Of a stretch of 17,585 nt of DNA, positions 1 to 7,316 are shown piece by piece (the first letter of the stretch is position 1; each line of letters starts with the position of its first letter). Below the pieces are notes generated by a model. It was not told where the DNA came from and did not search any database. It was given only the letters and a program-made list of their open reading frames with translations. Both the position numbers and the translations under genes were made by a program. Source of the stretch: JAKPQD01 sp029572965 (GTDB lineage Bacteria; Bacteroidota; Bacteroidia; Bacteroidales; DTGW01); assembly GCA_035374585.1 (NCBI GenBank), contig DAOSPF010000063.1, forward strand, positions 1 through 17,585, read 5' to 3'.

Positions 1-9
1 ATAATAATT

Positions 10-2112
10 ATGAATTTGAAATTTTGCTTCTCTTTATTTTTAATTGCTTTTGTTTCATTAAGCATTAACCCTGACATTAAAGGGGCAACTCCTGTTCAAC
101 AAGCATATAATATTTCTTTTTCTTCTGTAAAGGAAACAAGCTTTACCGTAAAATGGCTCAGGGGTAGCGGTAGCAAGTGTGTGGTGTTTGTAAAACAAAC
201 CTCTTCAGGTACAGCCTCTCCGGTAAATAAAACTACTTACAAAGCCAGTACCGTGTTTGGTTCTGGCTCGCAAATTGGTACCTCAAAATGGTATTGTGTA
301 TATAATGGTACAGGTACCTCTGTTACCATTACCGGGCTTACCGTTGGAAAGACATATCGGGTCATGGTTTGTGAATATAATGGCACAAATGGTTCACAAG
401 AATATCTTACTACTTCGGCCTCCAAAAACCCTGCTAACCAAGCCCCTGATTATACCTGGCCTACAATTCAGGCAAAAAACCTCACGTTCTCAAACATCAG
501 TTCAACAAGTATTACGGCAAGCTGGACTCGCGGCAATGGAAGCCAATGTATATTATTTGTAAAACAAACAAACTCAGGTACTGCCTCGCCTGTAAATAAT
601 ACAACTTACTCGGCTAATAATACTTTTGGCTCAGGCTCTCAAATAGGTACTTCTGGATGGTATTGTTTATATAAAGGAACCGGAAAAAGCGTTGTTGTCA
701 ATGGATTAACCCCTGGAACGACTTATCAGTTTATGACATGCGAATTCAATGGCTCAAATGGATTTGAAAAATACTTAACTTCAACAACCTCTGGTAACCC
801 TGCTGTTCAAACAACAATAACAGCAACCCCAACAATACAAGCTTCTAAAGTTTCGTTTGCTAACGTAACGGCCAATAGCTTTAACCTTTCATGGACAAGA
901 GGCAACGGAAGCAACTGTGCTGTATTTGTTACGACTAATACTACCTCGTCACTTTCTCTGACAAACAACACAACCTATGTACCCAATAATGTTTATGGAC
1001 TTGGGACACAAGTCGGGACTTCGGGCTGGTATTGTGTTTATACAGGAAGCGGGACAAACATTAACGTAACCGGGCTAAAACCTGGTGTTACCTACAAAGC
1101 CATGGTTTGCGAATTCAATGGAAATGCGTCAAATGAAAAATATTTGGTTTCAACTACCTCAAACAACCCCAATACAAGAAAGACAATAGCCATAACAACA
1201 TGGGATGGAACATCCTGGGACAATGGCAAACCTAATCCTGAAACCAATGCTGTTGTTAATGCAGACCTCAAGCTAAATGAAAACATTGTATGTAACGACT
1301 TAATTATTAATGCGGGCAAAAATCTTACTATAAATGCCGGATATTGCCTTACAGTACAAAACAACATCACCAACAACGGTTATTTAATCCTCAAATCTCC
1401 CTTGAGCGAAGCTTCATCTGCGATGTTGATCAATTATGGCGATATCACCAATAATGGAACAATGACTGCCGAAAGATATATTACTCCGGGGACAAGTCTT
1501 TCTTCAAACAAAGTATGGCACAACATGAGTTCTCCTGTGGGAAGCTTTAAAGTTGAAAAATCGTTCTTTGGCGATTATGTATCACAGTATGTTGAAAGTA
1601 CAAATGGCTGGAAAGCCTTAGTATCGGGAAACCTGATTACCCCAACAACAGGCTATATAGTAAAAACCATACAAACTGGCGGAAAAACCATCAATTTTAC
1701 AGGCACCTTTAATACTGGCAACCAAAGCGTAGCATTGACCAATACCGGCGCTGATGCTAATCATGGATATAACCTTGTTGGAAATCCATATCCTTCTGCC
1801 ATTGATTGGGAAGCCTCCTCGGGTTGGACAAAAACAAATATCTCCCGTACCATTTGGATTTGGAACCCATATACGCAGGTATATTCAACATGGGACGGTA
1901 CTGTTGGCACTAATGGAGGCAGCAGATATATACCTGCTATGCAAGGCTTTATCGTAAAAGTCAATGAAGGATATACCACCGGGGCTTTAGCCATGAACAA
2001 CAATGTAAGAGTTTACAATACAAAATCGTATAGCAAAAAAGCTAAAACTGAGCCTGAATTGATAAGATTAAAAACCTCAGGCAATGAACTTTCTGACGAA
2101 CTTATTGTTTAA
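10..2112 (+). CDS. Secreted FN3-repeat protein, N-terminal part (T9SS cargo cut by an in-frame stop)
   Basis: The first ~26 residues form a signal peptide, so the product is exported. Three FN3-like repeats of about 123 residues follow (about residues 29-149, 152-272 and 275-395). Each carries the same three cysteines, in G-S-x-C, W-Y-C and a C-E-[YF]-N-G segment. A region rich in N and G (about 396-690) resembles the surface-protein segment that precedes sorting domains in Bacteroidota, including an NLVGNPYPSAIDW motif common in that group. The ORF stops at TAA 2110-2112, and the reading frame then continues unbroken to 2706 with the missing C-terminal region. As drawn, the product lacks the T9SS sorting domain and would not be anchored or secreted by that route. 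Start: ATG at 10, directly before the signal peptide; the promoter lies outside the window. Role inferred: cell-surface adhesin or binding protein. The ligand is unknown. Confidence 0.85.
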   Translation: MNLKFCFSLFLIAFVSLSINPDIKGATPVQQAYNISFSSVKETSFTVKWLRGSGSKCVVFVKQTSSGTASPVNKTTYKASTVFGSGSQIGTSKWYCVYNGTGTSVTITGLTVGKTYRVMVCEYNGTNGSQEYLTTSASKNPANQAPDYTWPTIQAKNLTFSNISSTSITASWTRGNGSQCILFVKQTNSGTASPVNNTTYSANNTFGSGSQIGTSGWYCLYKGTGKSVVVNGLTPGTTYQFMTCEFNGSNGFEKYLTSTTSGNPAVQTTITATPTIQASKVSFANVTANSFNLSWTRGNGSNCAVFVTTNTTSSLSLTNNTTYVPNNVYGLGTQVGTSGWYCVYTGSGTNINVTGLKPGVTYKAMVCEFNGNASNEKYLVSTTSNNPNTRKTIAITTWDGTSWDNGKPNPETNAVVNADLKLNENIVCNDLIINAGKNLTINAGYCLTVQNNITNNGYLILKSPLSEASSAMLINYGDITNNGTMTAERYITPGTSLSSNKVWHNMSSPVGSFKVEKSFFGDYVSQYVESTNGWKALVSGNLITPTTGYIVKTIQTGGKTINFTGTFNTGNQSVALTNTGADANHGYNLVGNPYPSAIDWEASSGWTKTNISRTIWIWNPYTQVYSTWDGTVGTNGGSRYIPAMQGFIVKVNEGYTTGALAMNNNVRVYNTKSYSKKAKTEPELIRLKTSGNELSDELIV
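97..1188 (+). repeat. Three tandem FN3-like coding repeats, period about 369 bp
   Basis: Equivalent glutamine codons begin at about 100, 469 and 838, giving an exact period of 369 bp (123 residues). Shared blocks include W-x-R-G-[SN]-G-S, GSGSQIGTS-x-WYC (varied in unit 3 to GLGTQVGTSGWYC) and a C-E-[YF]-N-G segment. Units 1 and 2 are closer to each other than to unit 3. The similarity is clear in protein and diverged at the DNA level, so the duplication is not recent. Confidence 0.85.
2110..2112 (+). other. In-frame TAA stop interrupting the T9SS cargo gene
   Basis: The frame reads D-E-L-I-V, TAA, K-S-E-V-N-G. In related sorting-domain proteins this position usually reads as a tyrosine or phenylalanine (family knowledge), and TAT or TAC differs from TAA by one base. 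The frame stays open for 198 codons afterwards. See the finding for the alternatives. Confidence 0.85.
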
Positions 2113-2142
2113 AAGTCAGAGGTTAATGGTAATACCGAAAAA

Positions 2143-2706
2143 ATGTTCAGCACCAACAAATATGTACCACAAATTAGTGCTGCTAACGCTGCAGGAGATT
2201 ACACTATTGTAAAATTGGCAGAGAATACAACTGACACAACAATACAATTAAGTTTCAGGTGTGATACCAGTGGTAAATATACTATTAGCGCTGAAGATAT
2301 GTCATTTAACAATGGCACTTCAACTATTTACCTCATTGACAAACAGGAAGGCATGACAATAAAATTAGAATCTGGAACAAGTTATACCTTTTATCATGAC
2401 ACAAAAAATGAAGTGAAAAGGTTTGCTTTGATGCTTTCTGCAACAGATGAAACGAATACAACAAATATTAACAATCAGTCTGAATCAGAAATCAATATTT
2501 GGTCGTATAACAAAAAAATAATGGCAAATATTACAGAAAATGGAAAATTTGACTTAGAAGTATATAATCTTTCCGGGGTTTTGGTAGCCCAAAAAACCAT
2601 CAACCAGAAAGGCATTAGCAGTTTACAACTAAGTCAAAAAGGTGTATATATTGTAAAATTAAAGAATACTGAAATTACCAAAACAAAAAAAATAATTGTA
2701 AAATAA
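2143..2706 (+). CDS. C-terminal part of the same T9SS cargo gene, with Por sorting domain
   Basis: This is in the same frame as the 10-2112 ORF and separated from it only by the TAA at 2110-2112 and 30 nt of open frame. The first Met (2143) is probably not a real start: there is no signal peptide, and the sequence before it (2113-2142) reads through as ordinary protein. About residues 1-110 are a beta-rich segment. The last ~70 residues (nt 2491-2703) are a type IX secretion C-terminal sorting domain: a hydrophobic strand pattern with V-Y-N-L-S-G, then G-V-Y-I-V-K-L, ending in a K-rich tail (K-K-I-I-V-K). That domain normally sends the cargo through the T9SS to the cell surface. Separated from its signal peptide this fragment could not leave the cytoplasm. 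The stop codon overlaps the start of the next gene (TAATG). Confidence 0.75.
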   Translation: MFSTNKYVPQISAANAAGDYTIVKLAENTTDTTIQLSFRCDTSGKYTISAEDMSFNNGTSTIYLIDKQEGMTIKLESGTSYTFYHDTKNEVKRFALMLSATDETNTTNINNQSESEINIWSYNKKIMANITENGKFDLEVYNLSGVLVAQKTINQKGISSLQLSQKGVYIVKLKNTEITKTKKIIVK

Positions 2707-2954
2707 TGAAGAATAAGCTTTTACAGATAATCGCAATAGCACTACTTTTTTTTACAAACGTAGTTGCATTTGCACAAAGCAGCCCAACCCCGGTACAACC
2801 TGCAAACGGCCCATCAGATCCAGGAGGCGGAGATCCGGCAATAGGCACACCTTTAGACAGTAATGCTATTTTTGTTTTAATATTTGCAGGAGGCTTGTTA
2901 TTACTGCTAATAAACAGAAAAAAAGTATTAGAATTTGTAAAAAGCCAAAAGTAA
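2706..2954 (+). CDS. Small exosortase-substrate-like protein (signal peptide, PLD motif, TM, basic tail)
   Basis: This 82-residue protein has four parts: a signal peptide (about residues 1-24, ending A-F-A-Q), a short Pro/Gly-rich stretch (25-48, with P-G-G-G-D-P), a T-P-L-D motif (48-51), and one hydrophobic helix (54-70) followed directly by N-R-K-K. Short motif, TM helix and basic end is the layout of exosortase/archaeosortase targets (PEP-CTERM class). The P-[IL]-D motif resembles the C-terminal signal of small Bacteroidota proteins named PID-CTERM; I place it there by motif only. After processing only about 25 residues would be left outside, so it may be a tether, pilin-like subunit or signal and not an enzyme. 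It starts inside the previous stop (TAATG), suggesting translational coupling. A hairpin terminator follows. The exosortase gene lies about 1 kb downstream. Confidence 0.75.
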   Translation: MKNKLLQIIAIALLFFTNVVAFAQSSPTPVQPANGPSDPGGGDPAIGTPLDSNAIFVLIFAGGLLLLLINRKKVLEFVKSQK

Positions 2955-2971
2955 AAAAATTTACATACTAT

Positions 2972-3018
2972 AGAATCAATCTATTTTGTAACAGTTACTC
3001 AATAGATTGATTTTTTTG
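2972..3018 (+). terminator. Hairpin with T-tract after the small substrate-like gene
   Basis: A perfect 12-bp stem is formed by aatcaatctatt (2974-2985) and aatagattgatt (3001-3012), with a 15-nt loop, extendable by an A-T and a G-T pair, and followed by a run of T to 3017. The stem is AT-rich, so it is weaker than classic terminators. It lies 18 nt after the stop codon and separates the cargo/substrate unit from the downstream membrane-protein/exosortase/VWA unit. Confidence 0.65.
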
Positions 3019-3091
3019 TTATCAATACAAAACAATTAAAAACCAACAACCTGTATTTGAACAAATTAGAACACTTTCATTTTCTGACTCT

Positions 3092-3910
3092 ATGGAAGTC
3101 AAAGACAAAAATATAAGAATGACTTACGACAAAAAAATCATACTATTTTCTGTCAATTCGTTTTTTGCATTTTTATCTTCGTTTTTGCTTTTGCATATTT
3201 TATCCCAAATCGTTACAATCATTGTAGCCCATGCTAACTCAATACCTACACGCTTTAATTATTTCAATGTCATATTCCCCATCTCTGACGATTCAAATCT
3301 GTGGACACAGAACTCAGTTGTTTCAATATATTTATCAGGCCCTTTATTTTGTTTGTTATTAGGCCTTGCCTTCAGGAGGTATTTAACAATTTCTATTGAT
3401 AACCCCAACCGAAACACCAAGCTATTCTTTATCTGGGGATACACTCATGCCATGAATTGCTTCTTTGGCGGCCTAATTGCAGGTATTCCTTTATTAAAAG
3501 GCATTGGCTATGTCCCCATTTGGCTATACTTCTCCAATACGGCTTTAATTATAACTATTGTATTTTCCGGAGTTTTATTGTTACTGAACGGATTCTTTCT
3601 GCGAAACATCTTTTCATCTCTTTCTTATGCTGAAATATGCTGGAAAAAGCCTTTTCTTTTCAAATTCATGATCATATATGCCCCTTATTTATTGGCATTT
3701 GCTTTATTCTTTATACTCAGGTTCCCAGATAACAGCATATATCAGCAAGCTTTAATGGTAACCTTGCTACTCCAGTTATTTTTTATCATGTCAAACAGCT
3801 ATATACACGAATGGGATGATGAAGTTAAGGTTTCTATTGCAGTCTCATGGAAACTGATTTTATTATGCTTATCTTTATTTTGGATAATATTTATATGGAG
3901 CAAAATGTAA
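3092..3910 (+). CDS. Multi-pass membrane protein of unknown function, exosortase-linked
   Basis: I do not recognise this 272-residue protein. About seven hydrophobic segments can be seen (about residues 13-45, 76-92, 106-130, 140-170, 187-208, 217-235 and 248-270). Polar loops include one with S-D-D-S-N-L-W after TM1 and an E-W-D-D-E patch before the last TM. There is no HExxH, no conserved Cys/His pair of a sortase, and no obvious enzyme motif; G-Y-T-H-A-M-N-C in TM3 is the most distinctive stretch. Its stop overlaps the exosortase gene (TAATG at 3908-3912), so the two are probably translated together and may work as one membrane complex. Met at 3119 (residue 10) is an alternative start. No close match to a -7 promoter box with a good -33 partner is visible upstream. 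Confidence 0.8.
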   Translation: MEVKDKNIRMTYDKKIILFSVNSFFAFLSSFLLLHILSQIVTIIVAHANSIPTRFNYFNVIFPISDDSNLWTQNSVVSIYLSGPLFCLLLGLAFRRYLTISIDNPNRNTKLFFIWGYTHAMNCFFGGLIAGIPLLKGIGYVPIWLYFSNTALIITIVFSGVLLLLNGFFLRNIFSSLSYAEICWKKPFLFKFMIIYAPYLLAFALFFILRFPDNSIYQQALMVTLLLQLFFIMSNSYIHEWDDEVKVSIAVSWKLILLCLSLFWIIFIWSKM

Positions 3911-4992
3911 TGGATTATCTAAAAAAAATATTGGCTATAATTAAAAAGAATCGGCCTTTATCCACTTATCTTATAGCTATTTTGACTGTTTTTATATTTC
4001 TTTTTATCGTAAAAAAACCATTACAAAAGCTATTTCTTGATATTCATCTCACACAAACATACTACAACACCCTTATTAACATTTCAGCCTCTATACTGCA
4101 TTTTTTGGGGTTTAATTGGCAAGAAACCGAACATGGCTTACTTGTTAAATCTTTATCTGGCGATTATATTATACATAACAGGCTAATGTCCCTCAGGTAT
4201 GCTTTTTTTATAATTACGGGCGGAATTTTGCTATCTTCAGGTTTGCTGCGCAAAATAAAGTTAATAGCTTTATCGCTGCTATTGCTGCAAATTTTTAATA
4301 TCACCCGAATAGCTGTAATGTTATTCTTTGTATCATCATACAAAACATACGAATATAGGCTTATTAGAGAGATATTTGAGCTCATTCTGCATTTAGGAAT
4401 TTTAGCCTACATTATTTATTGGTTTAAAAATAACTGGCGTTTAAAAAGGTTGTTAATCGGAGCGTATAGAATAAAAAAGAAAACAATCAAAACATTCTTT
4501 GTTAAATTATTTTTAGCCACATTTATATTTAGTATTATTCTTTTCTTCATCAAAACTAATACCCTTGGTGTGGCCAACATATTGTCAACAGGAATTCTGA
4601 AAGGGGCCCAGGGAATATTATCTTTAATGGGTTATTCATCCAATGTTGATAGCGCTACATGTATTTTGCAAGGCCCCAACTGCCGGCTTCATTTGTCGTA
4701 TTTATGTTTAGGTATCAACCTGATGTTTGTATTTGCCGCTTTTATAATTTTTACCAATGGACTTTTTTGGCAAAAGCTAATTTTTATTTCTGCTGGAATA
4801 GTGTTTATCTATTTTTTTAACATTTTGCGTTTTGTATTTCTATTTATTTTTGTCACTAATAATCAGGGCAATGATGCCGCAATTCTTGACACCCATGATT
4901 TATATTCTTACGTTATATATGTTTTAACCTTTATTACATGGGGCATCTGGCTCAAATATTTTAGCAAGCCCCAACAAAACCCAATAAAATAA
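3910..4992 (+). CDS. Exosortase/archaeosortase-family protein with internally duplicated core
   Basis: This is an integral membrane protein of about 360 residues (from ATG 3910; 3895 and 3847 are in-frame alternatives). The C-terminal half has the exosortase catalytic set: Cys266 in Y-L-C-L-G-I-N, Arg307 in F-N-I-L-R-F-V and His329 in D-T-H-D-L-Y-S-Y. Enzymes of this family cut a C-terminal sorting signal in the membrane and pass the protein to an acceptor. The N-terminal half repeats the same architecture: F-N-I-T-R-I-A-V with Arg133, then H-L-G-I-L-A-Y with His161, after a segment like that before the catalytic region. It has no cysteine at all, so it cannot do thiol catalysis. I chose 3910 because the TAATG overlap matches the one at 2704-2708. 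The gene lies between an unknown membrane protein and a VWA protein. Subfamily not assigned. Confidence 0.85.
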   Translation: MDYLKKILAIIKKNRPLSTYLIAILTVFIFLFIVKKPLQKLFLDIHLTQTYYNTLINISASILHFLGFNWQETEHGLLVKSLSGDYIIHNRLMSLRYAFFIITGGILLSSGLLRKIKLIALSLLLLQIFNITRIAVMLFFVSSYKTYEYRLIREIFELILHLGILAYIIYWFKNNWRLKRLLIGAYRIKKKTIKTFFVKLFLATFIFSIILFFIKTNTLGVANILSTGILKGAQGILSLMGYSSNVDSATCILQGPNCRLHLSYLCLGINLMFVFAAFIIFTNGLFWQKLIFISAGIVFIYFFNILRFVFLFIFVTNNQGNDAAILDTHDLYSYVIYVLTFITWGIWLKYFSKPQQNPIK

Positions 4993-4996
4993 AACA

Positions 4997-6145
4997 ATGC
5001 CAACATCAAAATTGAACTTAAAAAAAATAATACCAGTAATACTTATTTTATTGGCCATTAACAACTTAATAGCTATAGCCCGTTCAATTGAAGAAAAACA
5101 AAGTATCCTTTTCCTGATAGATATTTCGGGCAGCATGAAAGGCCCTAAAATAGACTCGGTAAAAAGCGCCACAAAGCGTATTGTAGAAATGATATCGCCA
5201 TGCGGGGCTGAAATATCTGTGATGGGCTTCTGTGGCGAGAAAGACAACCCTATTGCTTACAGACTAAACTTTACTTCTGACAAAGATAAAATATGCAACT
5301 TCATTGACAGCCTCCGGCCCAACGGAAATACCCCTCTTGGGGCTGCTTTAATAAATGCTACTTACTACATAAAAGCCAATAAAAGCCCTCAATCTGTTAA
5401 ACAAACCATCATTCTGCTTGGCGATGGCCGCAGTGATGATAATGTAGCTGAAGCTTTGAAGGAATTGACAGCTAAAAAAGCATTAGTACAGTGCGAATGT
5501 ATTGGTTTTTGTGTTCAAAACGAAAAATATGCCGAGCAACAGCTTATGGATATAGCCCAAACTACACATGGCGAATATTATGTATCTTCGGCAGCTACAA
5601 ATGTCTTTAAAGCATTTTTAAAAACCAGTATTAAAGCCTTTATCAAAGATATACCTGTCGAAGTCAGGCAGATAAAAAAAGGTTTTAACTTTAAAGAAAT
5701 AGCCGTTGCAGATTTTAAGACCATAGCAGAACAGGCATGGGTGCTTGACTCTATTCAGATAAACGCTTTGCCTGAGATTTACAACATTACCAGCATTATT
5801 ACCAATGAAAACATCCAGGATACTATGCCCAAAGCTTTAGTTTTTGATGCTAACCGAAAAGTTTCTCTTTTCATTAATAATGGAACACAGGCTGATGCCT
5901 ATAAAAAGTGGATAGATGGCAGATATACCTTTGATCGCAACACCATTACCATCAACCTTCCTGAGCATTTTATCAAGATGGTGGTAAAAAAAGTGGACAA
6001 TAAAGCACTTGTCCTCTGTGTCAACAAATACCGAAACCTTGTTGACAGTATGATTGAAGGTGGCGAACTTTGCGATTGTTCAAATAAGCCTTCAACCGAA
6101 AAACCTACCATTCTGGTTTACTTCTCAAGACCGGGCTGTAAATAA
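4997..6145 (+). CDS. Exported von Willebrand factor A domain protein, exosortase-linked
   Basis: The protein has 382 residues. The N-terminal hydrophobic segment (about 9-28) is a signal peptide or anchor. The VWA domain (about 35-215) has a full metal-binding MIDAS: D42-I-S44-G-S46, T112 in G-N-T-P-L-G and D143 in L-G-D-G-R-S. It should therefore bind a divalent metal and a protein partner. The remaining ~165 residues are not recognised. They end in a Cys-rich tail (one C, then C-D-C, final G-C-K) with no transmembrane helix, so the protein itself lacks an obvious exosortase signal. It starts 4 nt after the exosortase stop and is clearly in the same operon. Inferred role: periplasmic or surface partner that binds the sorted protein or the sorting machinery. 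The substrate is unknown. Confidence 0.85.
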   Translation: MPTSKLNLKKIIPVILILLAINNLIAIARSIEEKQSILFLIDISGSMKGPKIDSVKSATKRIVEMISPCGAEISVMGFCGEKDNPIAYRLNFTSDKDKICNFIDSLRPNGNTPLGAALINATYYIKANKSPQSVKQTIILLGDGRSDDNVAEALKELTAKKALVQCECIGFCVQNEKYAEQQLMDIAQTTHGEYYVSSAATNVFKAFLKTSIKAFIKDIPVEVRQIKKGFNFKEIAVADFKTIAEQAWVLDSIQINALPEIYNITSIITNENIQDTMPKALVFDANRKVSLFINNGTQADAYKKWIDGRYTFDRNTITINLPEHFIKMVVKKVDNKALVLCVNKYRNLVDSMIEGGELCDCSNKPSTEKPTILVYFSRPGCK

Positions 6146-6150
6146 CAGTA

Positions 6151-7173
6151 TTATCCTTTTAAAGATTTAGCAAACTCTTCAACGGCTTCTTCCCGCGTTG
6201 CCCATGAGGTAACAAGCCTGATGACGGTATGCTTATCATCTACCCGACACCAACGGTAAAAACTAAATTCTTTTTCTAACTTCAAAATCAACTCATTGGG
6301 AAATATAGGAAACAACTGATTGGTAGCTGGTTGCGAATAAAATTGATATCCGGCATTTTTAATGGCCTTTGCCAACTTCTGTGCCATATCATTGGCCCAC
6401 TGTGCAAGTTCAAGGTAAAGATTGTCTTTGAATAGTTCGTAAAACTGGATACCCAACACCCTTCCTTTTGCCAACAAGGCTCCACGCTGCTTGAGGTGAA
6501 AAGCAAAATCTGCTTTGAGCACATTATTATTGATAACAATGGCTTCGCCCAGTAAAGCCCCGTTTTTGGTACCTCCTATATAAAACACATCCGTCAATAC
6601 AGCCAAATCAGCAAATTGTAAATCATTATCCTTTGCAGATAAAGCCATTCCTATTCGAGCCCCATCAAGGTAAAGATACATCCCGTTTTTCTTGCAAAAA
6701 TCATAAAGATCAGCCAACTCAGCCTTAGTATAAAAGGTTCCCACCTCGGTAGAATTTGAAATATAAACCAGCCGTGGCTTGACCATGTGAGGTACATCCT
6801 TATGCTCCTCTAATAAAGACTTTATTTGATGAGAAACAATTTTCCCATCGCTACTATCTACAACGCATACTTTATGACCGGTAGATTCAATGGCTCCCGC
6901 TTCGTGTACGGCAATATGACCAGAACGCACTGCAACCACAGCTTCATGAGGCCTCAAGATAGAGGCAATAACAGACAAATTGGCTTGTGTACCTCCCGAA
7001 ACAAAGAAAATGTCAGCATTCTCATTCCCAATCCGTTTCTTAATCAACTGCTTCGCTTTAAGCGAATATTCGTCATCGCCATAACCATCCTGCTGGCTCA
7101 TGTTTGTTGTTGAAAGGGCCTCTAATATCCCCGGATGGCAGCCTTCGCTATAATCATCTCTGAAACTGTACAT
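6151..7173 (-). CDS. ltaE: Low-specificity L-threonine aldolase
   Basis: A PLP enzyme that cleaves L-threonine or L-allo-threonine to glycine and acetaldehyde, in the cytoplasm. At 340 residues it has the normal family length. Fold-type I features are visible: S-G-G-T-Q-A-N (59-65) for cofactor binding, S-G-H-I-A-V-H-E-A-G-A (84-94), L-D-G-A-R-I-G (169-175) with the Asp that contacts the pyridine ring, and G-G-T-K203-N-G-A whose Lys binds PLP. The related beta-eliminating lyases share this fold, so the exact substrate is inferred. It is convergent with the VWA gene, with 5 bp between the stop codons, and divergent from cdaA. A partial -7 box (TACTTTTA, minus strand, 7192-7199) lies upstream. 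Confidence 0.9.
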   Translation of the reverse strand: MYSFRDDYSEGCHPGILEALSTTNMSQQDGYGDDEYSLKAKQLIKKRIGNENADIFFVSGGTQANLSVIASILRPHEAVVAVRSGHIAVHEAGAIESTGHKVCVVDSSDGKIVSHQIKSLLEEHKDVPHMVKPRLVYISNSTEVGTFYTKAELADLYDFCKKNGMYLYLDGARIGMALSAKDNDLQFADLAVLTDVFYIGGTKNGALLGEAIVINNNVLKADFAFHLKQRGALLAKGRVLGIQFYELFKDNLYLELAQWANDMAQKLAKAIKNAGYQFYSQPATNQLFPIFPNELILKLEKEFSFYRWCRVDDKHTVIRLVTSWATREEAVEEFAKSLKG

Positions 7174-7287
7174 TTGGTCTTTTTTTATTAATAAAAGTAA
7201 AGAAAAAAAACGGCGCTAATGTACCCATACGAATAAAAACTACAATTTTTGACCGTTTATTATACTGCAAAAGCCAAAAGCTTTGCT

Positions 7288-7295
7288 TAATTTTG
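7288..7295 (+). promoter_or_regulatory. Putative Bacteroidota -7 promoter box of cdaA
   Basis: TAATTTTG is an exact match to TAnnTTTG, lying 22 nt before the cdaA ATG. No TTTG -33 element is visible at the usual spacing, so support is the -7 box and position only. Confidence 0.45.
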
Positions 7296-7316
7296 AAAAA
7301 ATCATAATTGACAAAA

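Noticed and set aside
1092..1376. Antisense ORF inside the FN3-repeat gene
   Set aside because: It lies within a clearly coding plus-strand region and its product has no recognisable features.
2110..2112. Recoding of TAA as a sense codon
   Set aside because: Other genes in the window end in TAA (for example at 6145 and 8132), so TAA is a normal stop here.
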